A stretch of DNA of 64,000 bases from CAIWHR01 sp963773195 (GCA_963773195.1 CAVZAE010000005.1:682001-746000); one strand, 5' to 3'. Counted from the first letter of the stretch, positions 40,436 through 49,482 are shown. Program-made: numbers and translations. The notes: generated by a model not told the origin, from the letters alone.

Positions 40436-41032
40436 ATGGCCACGCCCGCGCTCGCCGCAGCCGGACGCGACGAACCCGGCGACGAAGACCTGATGCAGGC
40501 CTACGCCGCCGGCGACGCCGCGGCGTTCGACACGCTGTACGCCCGGCACAAGGGTGGCGTCTATCGCTACATCGTGCGCCAGTGCGGCAACGCGGGCGCC
40601 GCCGACGAGCTGTTCCAGGACGTCTGGATGAGCGTGATCCGCGTGCGCACGAACTATGAGCCGACCGCGAAGTTCTCGACCTGGATCTACCGCATCGCGC
40701 ACAACCGGCTGATCGATCACTGGCGCGCGACGGGCCACGTCGAGCTCGTCACCGCGGGCGCGGACGACGATGACGACCCGCTCGACGCGATTCCCGGTGC
40801 ACGCAACGACGAGCCGGACGTGCGCGCGGGCGTCCGCGAGATCGGCGCGCGATTGAAGCAGGCGCTTGCGGCGCTGCCAGCCGCGCAGCGTGAAGCGTTC
40901 CTGCTGCACCAGGAAGGCGGGCTCGAGCTGGCCGAGATCGCGACCCTGACTGGCGTCGGCGTCGAGACCGTCAAGAGCCGCATCCGCTATGCGCTCACGA
41001 AGCTCCGCGCGGAGCTAGGAGACCTCAAGTGA
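40436..41032 (+). CDS. ECF-family RNA polymerase sigma factor
   Basis: This 198-residue sigma factor has region 2 (AFDTLYARHKGGVYRYIVRQCG, then ADELFQDVWMSVIR and FSTWIYRIAHNRLIDHWR) and region 4 (ALAALPAAQREAFLLHQEGGLEL and GVGVETVKSRIRYALTKLR). It recruits RNA polymerase to a dedicated promoter set. The stop overlaps the GTG of the downstream membrane protein, which is the probable anti-sigma partner. The signal sensed is unknown. Confidence 0.92.
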   Translation: MATPALAAAGRDEPGDEDLMQAYAAGDAAAFDTLYARHKGGVYRYIVRQCGNAGAADELFQDVWMSVIRVRTNYEPTAKFSTWIYRIAHNRLIDHWRATGHVELVTAGADDDDDPLDAIPGARNDEPDVRAGVREIGARLKQALAALPAAQREAFLLHQEGGLELAEIATLTGVGVETVKSRIRYALTKLRAELGDLK

Positions 41033-42138
41033 CGACGCGCGAGCCCGACGATCTGCGCAACGCGCGTGTCGACGCGGCTTGGCGCGCTGCATCGCGCGAG
41101 GAGCCGCCGCGCAGACTCGACGACGCGATCCGCGCCGCTGCACGACGCGAGATCGGGGCCAAGCCTCGCTCGACCGACGCGTCGGCGTCGGCTGTGCCGC
41201 AGTCATTGCGCCCCGAGCGCTGGTGGTGGCCGCTTGCCGCGGCGGCGACGATCGGCGCCGTCGCGATCGGGCTGTTGCAACTCGTCGAACCGGACCATGT
41301 CATCGCGCCCGCGGCGGACAAGGGCGTCGTGTCCGATACGCCCGCCGAGCTCGAGAAGAAAACGCAGGAGGCACCTGCAACGACGGCGGCGACCGCACCA
41401 CCGGAGGAGCGGCAGGCGAAGCAGGAAGCGCCGCCATCGCCGATCGCACCCGCGTCAAGCGCGGCGCCGGCGCGAGCGACGAGCGCCGCCCCCCGCCCCG
41501 TGGGCGAGCCAACAGCCAAGCGCAAGGACGTCGCCCCGCCGCCCCCGCGCGAAGAAGGCGCACGCAACGCCGCACCGGCACCGCCGGCACCCGTCGAACT
41601 CGGCGCCGCGAGCGCTCCAACATCGGCGCCGCCACCGGCTGCCGAACCGTTCCCCGCCGACAAGCTCGAGCGCGAATCGAAGGAATCGGCCAAGCGCGAT
41701 GCGATGCCGGCATCTGCCGCCGTCGCTCCATCGCCCGCGTCGCCGCCCGCGCCGCCTGCCGACGCATCGAAACCCGGATTCGCCGAGGGCAAGCTCGCGG
41801 CCACGCCGCCGTCATCGGCGGACTCGGCGACGAGAAGGGCCAGCGAAGCTCAGGGCGTCACGCAGGCCGCGGCAACGAAATCACCGGCGAGGGCGTTGCC
41901 GACGACCAGGGGCCAAGCATTCGCGCAAACCGATTCCGCGTATGGCGGGACGGCCGACGTACGCGCGAAGGTGGCGCCAAAACTTTCGGTGCCGGACTGG
42001 ATCGAGCTGATCCGCAAGCTGCGCGGCGAAGGCAAGACCTACGAAGCCGCGAAGGAGCTCGCCGCGTTCCGCCACGCGTACGCGGACCACGAGCAGCTCT
42101 TGCCGCCCGATCTGCGCGACTGGAAGCCCGCGCAGTAG
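41029..42138 (+). CDS. putative membrane-anchored partner (anti-sigma-like) of the ECF sigma factor
   Basis: This 369-residue protein has a short arginine-rich N-terminal region and one membrane span at about residues 65-86 (WWWPLAAAATIG). A long proline/alanine/glutamate-rich low-complexity periplasmic part (about 95-310) follows, then a compact C-terminal domain (VPDWIELIRKLRGEGKTYEAAKELAAF). Topology and GTGA overlap with the sigma gene suggest an anti-sigma factor, but the classic zinc (HxxxCxxC) motif is absent. Similar proteins follow ECF genes in betaproteobacteria. Confidence 0.7.
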   Translation: MTTREPDDLRNARVDAAWRAASREEPPRRLDDAIRAAARREIGAKPRSTDASASAVPQSLRPERWWWPLAAAATIGAVAIGLLQLVEPDHVIAPAADKGVVSDTPAELEKKTQEAPATTAATAPPEERQAKQEAPPSPIAPASSAAPARATSAAPRPVGEPTAKRKDVAPPPPREEGARNAAPAPPAPVELGAASAPTSAPPPAAEPFPADKLERESKESAKRDAMPASAAVAPSPASPPAPPADASKPGFAEGKLAATPPSSADSATRRASEAQGVTQAAATKSPARALPTTRGQAFAQTDSAYGGTADVRAKVAPKLSVPDWIELIRKLRGEGKTYEAAKELAAFRHAYADHEQLLPPDLRDWKPAQ

Positions 42139-42148
42139 TCGACGGGCT

Positions 42149-43204
42149 CTAGAGCTTGCGCAAGAGCGCGCGGATCGGTGCCGGAAGCGCCGCCGCGAGT
42201 GCGTCTTCGCGCGTAAGCCACACGCGACCGGGCGCTTCCGCGCGCGGCGGCCACGTGCGCACCGCGATGCGCTGCGGCAAGAGCGTCAGGTGGTAGTGCG
42301 TGAAGCCGTGCTCGATCGGCGCAAGCTCGACACCGGCCGCGACGCGCGCGCCGAATTGCTGCTGGCAGCGAGCGACGACGTCATCGTCCACCGGTAATTC
42401 CGGCAGGCTCCAGAGCCCACCCCAGATGCCGGCCGCGGGACGCTTCTCGAGCAGGATCGTGCCGGCACGCTCGAGCACGAGCACGCGCACCTCGCGCCGC
42501 GGCAACGCCTTCCTGGGCCGCGGCGAAGGCAACTCACTGATTCGATCCTCGATGCGCGCGACGCAATCGCCCGCCACGGGACACGCATCGCAGCGCGGCG
42601 AGTTGCGCGTGCACACCGTAGCGCCCAGGTCCATCAGCGCCTGCGTGTACGTCTCGACGTTCGCCCGCGGCAGCAGGGATTCGGCGGCGCGCCAGAGCTG
42701 GCCCTCGACCTTCGGCGCGCCCGGCCAGCCCGCGATGCCGCGATGCCGCGCCAGCACGCGCTTCACGTTGCCGTCGAGGATCGCCGCGCGTGCGCCGAAC
42801 GCGAACGCCGCGATCGCCGCTGCCGTCGAGCGGCCGATGCCGCGGAGCGTCGCGATCGTCTCGCGGTCGCGGGGAAACGCGCCGCCGTGCTCGGCGACGA
42901 TCGACTTGGCGGCCGCGTGCAGGTGGTGCGCCCGGCGGTAGTAGCCGAGTCCACTCCAATGCTCGAGCACGCGATCTTCGGGCGCCGCAGCAAGGGCCTG
43001 CACGTCGGGGAAGGTGGCGACGAAGCGCTCGTAGTACGGGACCACCGTCGCGACCTGCGTCTGCTGCAGCATGATCTCGGACAGCCAGACGCGATACGGA
43101 TCGCGCGTGCCCTGCCATGGCAGGCCATGACGGCCGTGCCGCTTCTGCCACGCGATCAGGCGCGCGGCGAACGAACGCGGGCGGCCTCCCGGCTCAGCGC
43201 GCAC
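42149..43204 (-). CDS. mutY: A/G-specific adenine DNA glycosylase
   Basis: This 351-residue repair enzyme removes adenine opposite 8-oxoguanine. It shows LPWQGTRDPYRVWLSEIMLQQTQV (catalytic glutamate), the helix-hairpin-helix LRGIGRSTAAAI with catalytic aspartate in AILDGNVKRVL, and the 4Fe-4S loop C-x6-C-x2-C-x5-C (CTRNSPRCDACPVAGDC). A C-terminal Nudix-like domain with FTHYHLTL recognises the oxidised base. GTG at 43204 is chosen as start and overlaps the cpoB stop. Confidence 0.95.
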   Translation of the reverse strand: MRAEPGGRPRSFAARLIAWQKRHGRHGLPWQGTRDPYRVWLSEIMLQQTQVATVVPYYERFVATFPDVQALAAAPEDRVLEHWSGLGYYRRAHHLHAAAKSIVAEHGGAFPRDRETIATLRGIGRSTAAAIAAFAFGARAAILDGNVKRVLARHRGIAGWPGAPKVEGQLWRAAESLLPRANVETYTQALMDLGATVCTRNSPRCDACPVAGDCVARIEDRISELPSPRPRKALPRREVRVLVLERAGTILLEKRPAAGIWGGLWSLPELPVDDDVVARCQQQFGARVAAGVELAPIEHGFTHYHLTLLPQRIAVRTWPPRAEAPGRVWLTREDALAAALPAPIRALLRKL

Positions 43205-44039
43205 CGAGCCGCTGCTTCGCTTTCGCGGCGGCCTCGGACTTCGGGTACTTCGCGAGGAGATCCTCGAGCGTGCGCCGCGACCCCGTGCCGTCGCCCAGGT
43301 CGAGCTGCGCGGTCGCGATGTTGAGCATCGCATCGGGCACCTTCGCGCTGTCCGGGTACGCGGCGACCAGTTGCCGCTGCGTCGCGATGGATCCCTTGAA
43401 GTCCTTTTGCGCGTACTGGGCGTTGCCGATCCAGTATTGCGCGGACGGCGCGAGCGAGCTCCTGGGATACGTCTTGAGGAACGTCTGGAAGCCCGCGATC
43501 GCGGACCCGTAGCTCCCCGCCTTGAACTTGTCGAGCGCCGCGTCGTAGACCTTCTGTTCATCCGCGCCCGCCGGCGGCAGCGCCCCCGCGACGGGCGGCG
43601 GAGGAGCGACGGCCGCAACCGGCGGCGGCGGCGCCGCGTCCGTGGCGCCAGGAGTCCCGGTGCCGCCGCCTTCGAGCTTGCGCAGCCGCGTGTCGAGGTC
43701 GACATAGAGGTCCTTCTGGCGCTTCTGCTGCTGGTCCTGCTCGTAGGTCAGCACCTCGATCTGGCCGCGCAGGCGCGCGATGTCGCTCTTCAGCTGCTCG
43801 ACCTGGTTGAAGAGCTCGACCAGACCCTGGCTCTTCAACTGTTGCTCGAGCGCGGTGATGCGGCCGTCGAGCTGCTGCTGGATTTGCGTCAGGCGCTGGT
43901 TGGTCGCCTCGATCCGCTTGCGCGCCTCGTCGTCATCGAAGAGCGCGGCACGTGCGGGGAGCGCGAGCGCGAAGAGCGCAAGCGCGGTGAGTTGGCGAGC
44001 GGCAGATCTCAATTGGTTTCTATTCCCCAACGTACACAA
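43194..44039 (-). CDS. cpoB: Tol-Pal system protein / cell division coordinator CpoB (YbgF)
   Basis: This protein of about 281 residues has a signal peptide ending at LPARA. An N-terminal coiled coil (about residues 35-105, QRLTQIQQQLDGRITALEQQL) is typical of the YbgF trimerisation region. A proline/alanine linker and C-terminal TPR repeats (YDAALDKFKAGSYGSAIAGFQTFL and repeats) follow. It couples peptidoglycan synthesis with Tol-Pal constriction. It overlaps pal by 20 bp from the ATG; a TTG at 44012 just after the pal stop is an alternative start. Confidence 0.92.
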   Translation of the reverse strand: MCTLGNRNQLRSAARQLTALALFALALPARAALFDDDEARKRIEATNQRLTQIQQQLDGRITALEQQLKSQGLVELFNQVEQLKSDIARLRGQIEVLTYEQDQQQKRQKDLYVDLDTRLRKLEGGGTGTPGATDAAPPPPVAAVAPPPPVAGALPPAGADEQKVYDAALDKFKAGSYGSAIAGFQTFLKTYPRSSLAPSAQYWIGNAQYAQKDFKGSIATQRQLVAAYPDSAKVPDAMLNIATAQLDLGDGTGSRRTLEDLLAKYPKSEAAAKAKQRLGAR

Positions 44040-44562
44040 TATCTACCCGACGATTCTCCGCCCACGAGCTCTCGTCGTGGCCTTCGCGCCGCGGCTTCTC
44101 CTTGCCGAAGCTCACCGTCTCGATCTGGATTTCGGTGGCACCGAGCAGGATCATCAGCTTCTTCACCGCGTCGGCGCGCCGCTGTCCGAGCGCGATGTTG
44201 TACTCGCGCGTGCCGCGCTCGTCGGTGTTGCCCTGCAGGATCACCTTCAACTGGCGATTGCTCTGCAGGTATTTCGAGTGGGCCTCGACCGTCGCCTTGT
44301 ACTCGTCCTTGATCGTGTCCTGGTCGTAGTCGAAGTAGATGGTGCGCTTCTGCGACAGGATGTTCGACGGATCCTTGTGCGGCGGCTGCCCGGTGGCGGT
44401 GCCGGTTACTCTCGAGCCGCCCACGGGGGCCGTCGACGTATCGGGCGCCGAGCCCGTGGCCCTATCCCCCTTGTCCTCAACGGGCGCCGCCTCCTGCGTG
44501 CCTTTGCTCGCACAGCCCGCGAGCGTGGCGATCACGATCGCGGCGAAGATCCATTTGCGCAT
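44020..44562 (-). CDS. pal: peptidoglycan-associated lipoprotein
   Basis: This 180-residue outer-membrane lipoprotein has the lipobox LAGCAS, a flexible linker and an OmpA-like domain. The domain shows IYFDYDQDTIKDEY, LQGNTDERGTREYNIALGQRRADAV and a C-terminal ENRRVDIVY. It binds peptidoglycan and TolB. It is flanked by tolB (53 bp upstream) and cpoB as in standard tol-pal operons. Confidence 0.96.
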   Translation of the reverse strand: MRKWIFAAIVIATLAGCASKGTQEAAPVEDKGDRATGSAPDTSTAPVGGSRVTGTATGQPPHKDPSNILSQKRTIYFDYDQDTIKDEYKATVEAHSKYLQSNRQLKVILQGNTDERGTREYNIALGQRRADAVKKLMILLGATEIQIETVSFGKEKPRREGHDESSWAENRRVDIVYVGE

Positions 44563-44614
44563 GTGGTTTTCTCCTCGGTGGATGCGATGCGGGCGGCGGT
44601 GGATGCGCGCGCCG

Positions 44615-45898
44615 TCAGCGCGGCAGCGGCCCCCAGGCGGGTTCCCGCACGTCGCCGGCGGGCGATACGAGCCGCTGCTTGACGCGGCCGTCCGAAGAGG
44701 TCGCGGCCAATATACCACGCCCCCCCTGCTGCGCCGCGTAGATGATCAGCTTCGAATTGGGCGCAACGCTCGGACTTTCGTCGAGCGGGCCTTGCGTCAA
44801 CGTTTGCACTTGGCGCGACGCGTAGTCCTGGATGGCGATGGAGAAGCGACCGCCGTCGCGCTTCACGAACGCGAAGCCCTTGCCGTCCGGCGTGGGCCGC
44901 GGCGAGACGTTCCAGTTGCCTTCGAACGTGAGCCGCTCGACGCCGTTGGTGGCGAGGTTCAGCCGGTAGACCTGCGGCGTGCCGCCGCGGTCGGAGGCGA
45001 ACAGGATCGAGCGGCCGTCAGGCGTGAACGCGGCCTCGGTGTCGATGCCTGGTGAGGTCAGGAGCCGCGTCACGCCGCTGCCGTCCGCGTTGATCAGGAA
45101 CAGTTGCGAGCCGCCCTCTTTCGACAGCGTGATCACGAGGCGCCTGCCGTCGGGGGACCACGAGGGGGCGCTGTTGGTGCCGCGGAAGTTCGCGAGCACC
45201 TGCCGCCCGCCGGTGGCGAGCGATTGGACGTAGACGACGGGCTTCTTGTTCTCGAGCGAAACGTAGGCGAGCCGCGAGCCGTCGGGCGACCATGCCGGCG
45301 AGAGAATCGGCTCGTTCGAGCCGACGACCGCTTGCGGATTGCCGCCGTCGGCATCGGCGACGATCAGCTCGTAGCGAGAGCCTTGCTTGGTGACGTAGGC
45401 GATGCGCGTCGAGAACACGCCGGCGTCGCCGGTCAGCTTCTCGTAGATGATGTCGGCGATCTTGTGCGCGGTGGCCCGGAACTGCGCCGGCGTGACGGTG
45501 TAGTTCATCCCGGCCAGCTGGACGCTGCGCACCGTGTCGACGAGCGCGAAGCGGACGTCGGCGCGACCGTCGCCCAACGGCTTCATCGAGCCGACGACGA
45601 CCGCATCCGCGCCGCGCGCCCGGAAGTCGGCCGTGCGCACATCCTCGGCCCGGTACGGCCGCGGCGTGATGCCGGCGTCGTCGACCAGGCGGAAGAGGCC
45701 GCTGCGCGTGAGATCGGCGCCGACGATGCCGGTGATGCCGAGCGGCCACTGCGACTCGCCCTCGAAGGGCACGACGGAGATCGGGATAGCGCTGCCCGAA
45801 CCGCCGACGATCTCGATGGTGAGCTGGGCGCGTGCCGGTGCGGCAGCGAAGAACGCGAGCGTGAGGAAGGCGAGGAGAACTCGGGCGATGCGGGACAA
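44615..45898 (-). CDS. tolB: Tol-Pal system protein TolB
   Basis: This periplasmic protein of about 427 residues has a signal peptide (LLAFLTLAFFAAAPARA), an N-terminal anticodon-binding-like domain and a six-bladed beta-propeller. The WSPDG-type repeats are visible (AWSPDGSRLAY, SWSPDGRRLVI, FTPDGRSILFASD, PTPDGKGFAF). It links TolA/Pal for envelope constriction. No ATG precedes the signal peptide in frame, so a TTG at 45898 is the proposed start; the true start is uncertain. tolA, tolQ and tolR lie outside the window or elsewhere. Confidence 0.93.
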   Translation of the reverse strand: MSRIARVLLAFLTLAFFAAAPARAQLTIEIVGGSGSAIPISVVPFEGESQWPLGITGIVGADLTRSGLFRLVDDAGITPRPYRAEDVRTADFRARGADAVVVGSMKPLGDGRADVRFALVDTVRSVQLAGMNYTVTPAQFRATAHKIADIIYEKLTGDAGVFSTRIAYVTKQGSRYELIVADADGGNPQAVVGSNEPILSPAWSPDGSRLAYVSLENKKPVVYVQSLATGGRQVLANFRGTNSAPSWSPDGRRLVITLSKEGGSQLFLINADGSGVTRLLTSPGIDTEAAFTPDGRSILFASDRGGTPQVYRLNLATNGVERLTFEGNWNVSPRPTPDGKGFAFVKRDGGRFSIAIQDYASRQVQTLTQGPLDESPSVAPNSKLIIYAAQQGGRGILAATSSDGRVKQRLVSPAGDVREPAWGPLPR

Positions 45899-46059
45899 CG
45901 GAACCCTCGGTGATGACGGAACATTCGCCGCCGGCGACGCGGCGTGCTGTCGCGCGCGCCCGGCGGAAGCGTTATTCACTACGGCGTGCCCTGCAATTAT
46001 AACGAACGGTCCGCACCGCCGGGGTCGGTGCGCGCCGTGCAAGTTTTTCAACGTCGACG

Positions 46060-46989
46060 TCAGTGGACGGCAATGGTGGTCGGAAGCCCCAGCGCGTCGC
46101 GGAGACGGTCTGCATTTCGCCGAGCTTCGTCGCGCGTCGGATACGGCCCCACGAACACGCGGAAGAGCCCGCCCACCTGCCGGACCTTCGCTTCGACCCC
46201 CAGCGGCGCGAGTTGGTTCGCGAGGTGCGAAACGAAATTCTGTGCGTTCGCATAGTTGGAGAAGGCGCCTAACTGCACCGCGAAGCCGCCGTCGGAGGGC
46301 GCGACCGGCACCGGCGTGCCCGCATCGGCCAGCGGCTGGCCCGGCGGCGGCGCCGCGACAGGCGCCGATTCGACCGGCGGCAGCGGCGTGGTCGCCACGA
46401 TCACCGTCTCGCCTGGAATGATCGCCTCGACCTCGACCAGGCCGCTGCCCTTCTGCGCGATGCCGATCCGATAGGCGGCCGCATACGAGAGGTCGATCAC
46501 GCGATCGTGCAGGAACGGGCCTCGATCGTTGACACGCACGACGACGCTCTTGCCGGTCGCGACGTTGGTGACCCGCGCGTACGACGGCAGCGGCAGCGTC
46601 GGATGCGCGGCGGTCATCGCATACATGTCGTAGGTCTCGCCCGTCGATGTCTTCTCGCCATGGAACTTCCTGCCGTACCACGACGCGACGCCGCTCTCCT
46701 TGTACGGACGCAGCGACGTCGCCGGTACGTAGTCGCGGCCGAACACGGTGTACGGGCGGTTGGCGGAGCGGTGAAGCGCCTCGGGGCGCGGCTGCGCGTC
46801 GGGGATCGAGTCGAGGTTGGTGGGCGGCGATTCGCCCGGCCCGTCGTCCTTGTAGTAACCCGGCTTCGATGGGGGCGTGGGAGCTCCGGGCGGTGCGGGA
46901 GCCGGCGACGGCGGCTTGGTGGAGGTGGTGCTGCAGGCCGCGAGCAGAAAGGTCACGACGAGCAGGGTGGGGCCAAGCCAAGTTCGCAT
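46060..46989 (-). CDS. rlpA: septal ring lytic transglycosylase/rare lipoprotein RlpA
   Basis: This 309-residue lipoprotein has the lipobox LLAACST and a proline-rich linker. The double-psi beta-barrel domain follows (GVASWYGRKFHGEKTSTGE, VRVNDRGPFLHDRVIDLSYAAA, with catalytic-type aspartate), and a C-terminal SPOR domain (FAVQLGAFSNYANAQNF) binds denuded peptidoglycan at the septum. Length and domain order match RlpA. It is the last conserved core gene before the integron region. Confidence 0.95.
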   Translation of the reverse strand: MRTWLGPTLLVVTFLLAACSTTSTKPPSPAPAPPGAPTPPSKPGYYKDDGPGESPPTNLDSIPDAQPRPEALHRSANRPYTVFGRDYVPATSLRPYKESGVASWYGRKFHGEKTSTGETYDMYAMTAAHPTLPLPSYARVTNVATGKSVVVRVNDRGPFLHDRVIDLSYAAAYRIGIAQKGSGLVEVEAIIPGETVIVATTPLPPVESAPVAAPPPGQPLADAGTPVPVAPSDGGFAVQLGAFSNYANAQNFVSHLANQLAPLGVEAKVRQVGGLFRVFVGPYPTRDEARRNADRLRDALGLPTTIAVH

Positions 46990-47070
46990 CGAGCAAGCGC
47001 GGAATCGGGGGAGCAGGTATTATGGTCCGAACATGGAGGGCGGGCCGGACAGACGGTGGGCGCCCCGACC

Positions 47071-47253
47071 ATGGACCCGTCAAGGAGCGTCGAGTTGCCA
47101 AAACCGAACTACGAATACCAGAAGCGGCAGAAGGAGCTCGAGAAGAAGCGCAAGAAAGAGGAAAAGCTCAAGCGCAAGCAGGAGCGGCACGCGCCACCCG
47201 GTGAGGGCGACGCGCCCGCCGAAACTGCGCCGGACGGCGGCGAAGCCGTCTAG
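47071..47253 (+). CDS. small lysine-rich protein
   Basis: This 60-residue, strongly charged protein starts PKPNYEYQKRQKELEKKRKKEEK after a short leader and ends acidic. Homologous small proteins in betaproteobacteria begin MPKPNYEYQKR, so a TTG at 47095 may be the real start instead of the ATG at 47071. A single helix is likely; function unknown. Its stop overlaps the integrase remnant stop on the other strand by a few bases. Confidence 0.65.
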   Translation: MDPSRSVELPKPNYEYQKRQKELEKKRKKEEKLKRKQERHAPPGEGDAPAETAPDGGEAV

Positions 47254-47756
47254 TCAGGGGCTGCCCCGAAGCCATCGAGCGGGCTCACCACGCCGCGCCC
47301 GCCGCGATTGAGCACGTGCGTGTAGACCATCGTCGTCTGCACGTCGGCGTGCCCGAGCAGCTCCTGCACCGTCCGGATGTCGTAGCCCGACTCCAACAGG
47401 TGTGTCGCGAACGAGTGACGCAGCGTGTGCGGGGTTGCAAGCTTCGCGATCCCGGCTTCGCGCACGGCCTGTCGCATCGCGCGCTGGAATGCCTGGTCGC
47501 CCAAGTGATGGCGCCGCGCGACGCCACTCCGCAGGTCGATTGAACGCCGGTCCGCCGGAAACACGTACTGCCAACCCCATTCGCGGCCCGCGACCGGGTA
47601 CTTGCGCGCGAGCGCGAACGGCAGCCAGACCTCGCCGAACCCATCCGCAAGATCGAGCGCGTGCTGCCGCTGGACCGAAGCCAGGTGCGCTCGCAGCGGC
47701 TGCGAGACGCTTCGCGGGAGCATCGTCACGCGGTCCTTGAACCGCTTGCCGTACAC
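47250..47756 (-). pseudogene. intI: integron integrase (IntI), C-terminal half only
   Basis: These 168 residues match the C-terminal half of IntI tyrosine recombinases. GKRFKDRVTMLP (usually GKGxKDRVTMLP) opens it. The IntI-specific extra helix region ALARKYPVAGREWGWQYVFP follows, then HTLRHSFATHLLESGYDIRTVQELLGHADVQTT with catalytic H, R and H, and the nucleophile tyrosine in YTHVLNRGG. The N-terminal 165-170 residues with the first catalytic arginine are absent. Upstream, the frame hits a stop at 47799-47801 within the first attC site. The gene is divergent from the cassettes, as normal for integrons, but truncated. Confidence 0.92.
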
Positions 47757-47796
47757 GGGCTGCTTTTCTGGCTTGTCGCAGTTTGGGGCAACATGG

Positions 47797-47877
47797 GCCT
47801 AACCAGGCGGTCAACACGGACCGCCACCGGCGGGCCTTCGGCCCCGCCTGGCGGCCGGTTACCTTAGTTCGTTAGGC
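47797..47877 (+). repeat. attC 1
   Basis: 81 bp from R'' GCCTAAC to R' GTTAGGC. L'' GGTCAAC pairs with L' GTTACC leaving one extra C. It abuts the truncated integrase with no attI in between. Confidence 0.93.
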
Positions 47878-47880
47878 GTC

Positions 47881-48135
47881 ATGTCTTCGGGCCGCCTCGT
47901 CTTCCCCCTTCGCAACTCAGCGGGCTATGTCGATGGCTCACAATTCACGAACAACAATCTGAAGTTGTTGCCCACTGATACGGTAGCGCTTCGCTTGGAA
48001 GGCGCGAATATCGGCGATCAAGGCATACGCGCCATGCCTGCGCTTCCGTTCATTCGCTATCTTGATCTGGATAACACTCGTGAGCGCACACGCGGTCGCC
48101 CTTCTCAGAGCCGCCAACCCACGCGTGGAAGTTAG
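47881..48135 (+). CDS. cassette ORF: leucine-rich-repeat-like fragment
   Basis: This 84-residue ORF starts 3 bp after attC 1. It contains LKLLPTDTVALRLEGANIGDQGIRAMPALPFIRYLDLDN, cut here as two leucine-rich-repeat-like units spaced about 24 residues. After that the sequence becomes arginine-rich and polar, suggesting a frameshift or truncation of a longer repeat protein. No attC separates it from the next ORF, so the two share one cassette or an intervening attC has been lost. Confidence 0.55.
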   Translation: MSSGRLVFPLRNSAGYVDGSQFTNNNLKLLPTDTVALRLEGANIGDQGIRAMPALPFIRYLDLDNTRERTRGRPSQSRQPTRGS

Positions 48136-48199
48136 CGCATAGAGAACACATTGAGAACCGCCGGTAAGAAGTAGAATCCCTCGAGGGGAGGACAAAAAA

Positions 48200-49228
48200 A
48201 TGAATCAGCTGCGTTGGGCGGTGTTTGCGGCCTGCCTATACGTCATCGTGCCCGCATCTGCGGCCGCTCCGCAGCGGACGTTCGTCGCTTCTATGGGAAA
48301 CGACTCCAATCCGTGCTCGTTGGTGTTGCCATGTCGCGGATTCGCCGTCGCTGTCGCTGTGGTTGCCCCTGGCGGGGAGGTGATCGTACTCGACTCAGCG
48401 GGCTACGGCCCGGTGACCATCGACAAGGCCGTGTCCCTTACCGCGCCGGCCGGTGTCTATGCGGGCATCACTGTGCCGGACGGAGCAAACGGTATTGTGA
48501 TAAACGCTGGAGACGAAGACAACGTCACTTTGCGCGGACTCACAATCGTTCAACAAGGCGCGGGGCCTGGAATCGGGATCCTCCAGTCGTCGGGCCGGCT
48601 TCTGACCGTGGATCGCTGCACAGTAAGCGGCAACGGCTCGACAAGTGGTGTTGCCATCGCCCACGGAAACTTCCTGATCCGCAATTCGATGTTTGAGGGT
48701 CTCGGCATCGCAATATCGGGCGGGGTGCCGGCTGGATTGGAGCTGGGCCCCCAGGTTCTGGGCACCGTTACCGATTCAACCATCCACGACGTCGATACCG
48801 GTATTCATGTCGGCTCACGAGTGAATCTGTTTCTTGCTAACTCGGTGATCGTGGGAAAGGCGACACCTGTTCTTGGCCCGGTCGGGAATGTTGGTGTCGA
48901 TGCGAATGCTAATGGGTCGGGATCAAGCAACGTTCATGTCGTCGATACGCGCGTTGAGCGTTTCGCGTATGCCGTTGCCGGCAACGGCATTTATCAGACG
49001 GCAAACATTACGGTCGTCAATTCCGATTTGAGTCTCAACGACACAGCAGTGATCTGCGGGTTTGGTGGGAATGCGGCGATTTCGCTTAGCAACGTGCGCG
49101 TAACGCACAACCAACAGGGAATCGCGACATCCCCTGGAACCTGTACAACTGTTTACACGTCGGGGACCAATTACTTCCGGGACAACATGGATGATGGCCT
49201 GATGATGGGGCCAGTAGGGATCAAATAG
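48200..49228 (+). CDS. cassette ORF: secreted right-handed beta-helix protein
   Basis: This 342-residue protein has a signal peptide (cleavage near ASAAA) and repeated beta-helix coils with alternating hydrophobics and asparagine/glycine turns, for example NVTLRGLTIVQQG, LTVDRCTVSGNGS and ANITVVNSDLSLNDTAV. Parallel beta-helix folds are common in pectate lyases and adhesins, but no catalytic motif is visible. It has a strong GAGGGGAGGAC ribosome site. At 1 kb it is the second largest cassette gene in the array. Confidence 0.75.
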   Translation: MNQLRWAVFAACLYVIVPASAAAPQRTFVASMGNDSNPCSLVLPCRGFAVAVAVVAPGGEVIVLDSAGYGPVTIDKAVSLTAPAGVYAGITVPDGANGIVINAGDEDNVTLRGLTIVQQGAGPGIGILQSSGRLLTVDRCTVSGNGSTSGVAIAHGNFLIRNSMFEGLGIAISGGVPAGLELGPQVLGTVTDSTIHDVDTGIHVGSRVNLFLANSVIVGKATPVLGPVGNVGVDANANGSGSSNVHVVDTRVERFAYAVAGNGIYQTANITVVNSDLSLNDTAVICGFGGNAAISLSNVRVTHNQQGIATSPGTCTTVYTSGTNYFRDNMDDGLMMGPVGIK

Positions 49229-49482
49229 ATATTTGCACGACCGACATTCAGTGCAGCGGCTCGTCGGTGCGACAGTGAGACCGCCATGTATCCAGTACCA
49301 CTGCCAGAGTCCGAACCAATAGACCGTCCGACCCAAGACAGGCGGATTCTTGGAGAAGATGTGCTGGGCGTCACGCTTAGGATGCAGCAGCTGGTCGAGA
49401 TCCTCTCCGGCCCTGACGCCGGCACACGGGGCCGGCCAATTTCGGTTGGATCGCCGAGCCTTCGATCCATGCTCGTGTTGCC
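49229..49482. other. cassette tail without clear gene
   Basis: About 250 bp lie between the beta-helix gene stop and attC 2. A frame from an ATG at 49286 (with RRILGEDVLGVTLRMQQLVEIL) runs through attC 2 before stopping, and a minus-strand frame is also open. Neither has a ribosome site or recognisable domain. Confidence 0.4.

Noticed and set aside
47801..47880. Possible attI site beside the integrase
   Set aside because: The sequence between the integrase remnant and the first ORF is fully explained by attC 1; no simple attI-like core remains.
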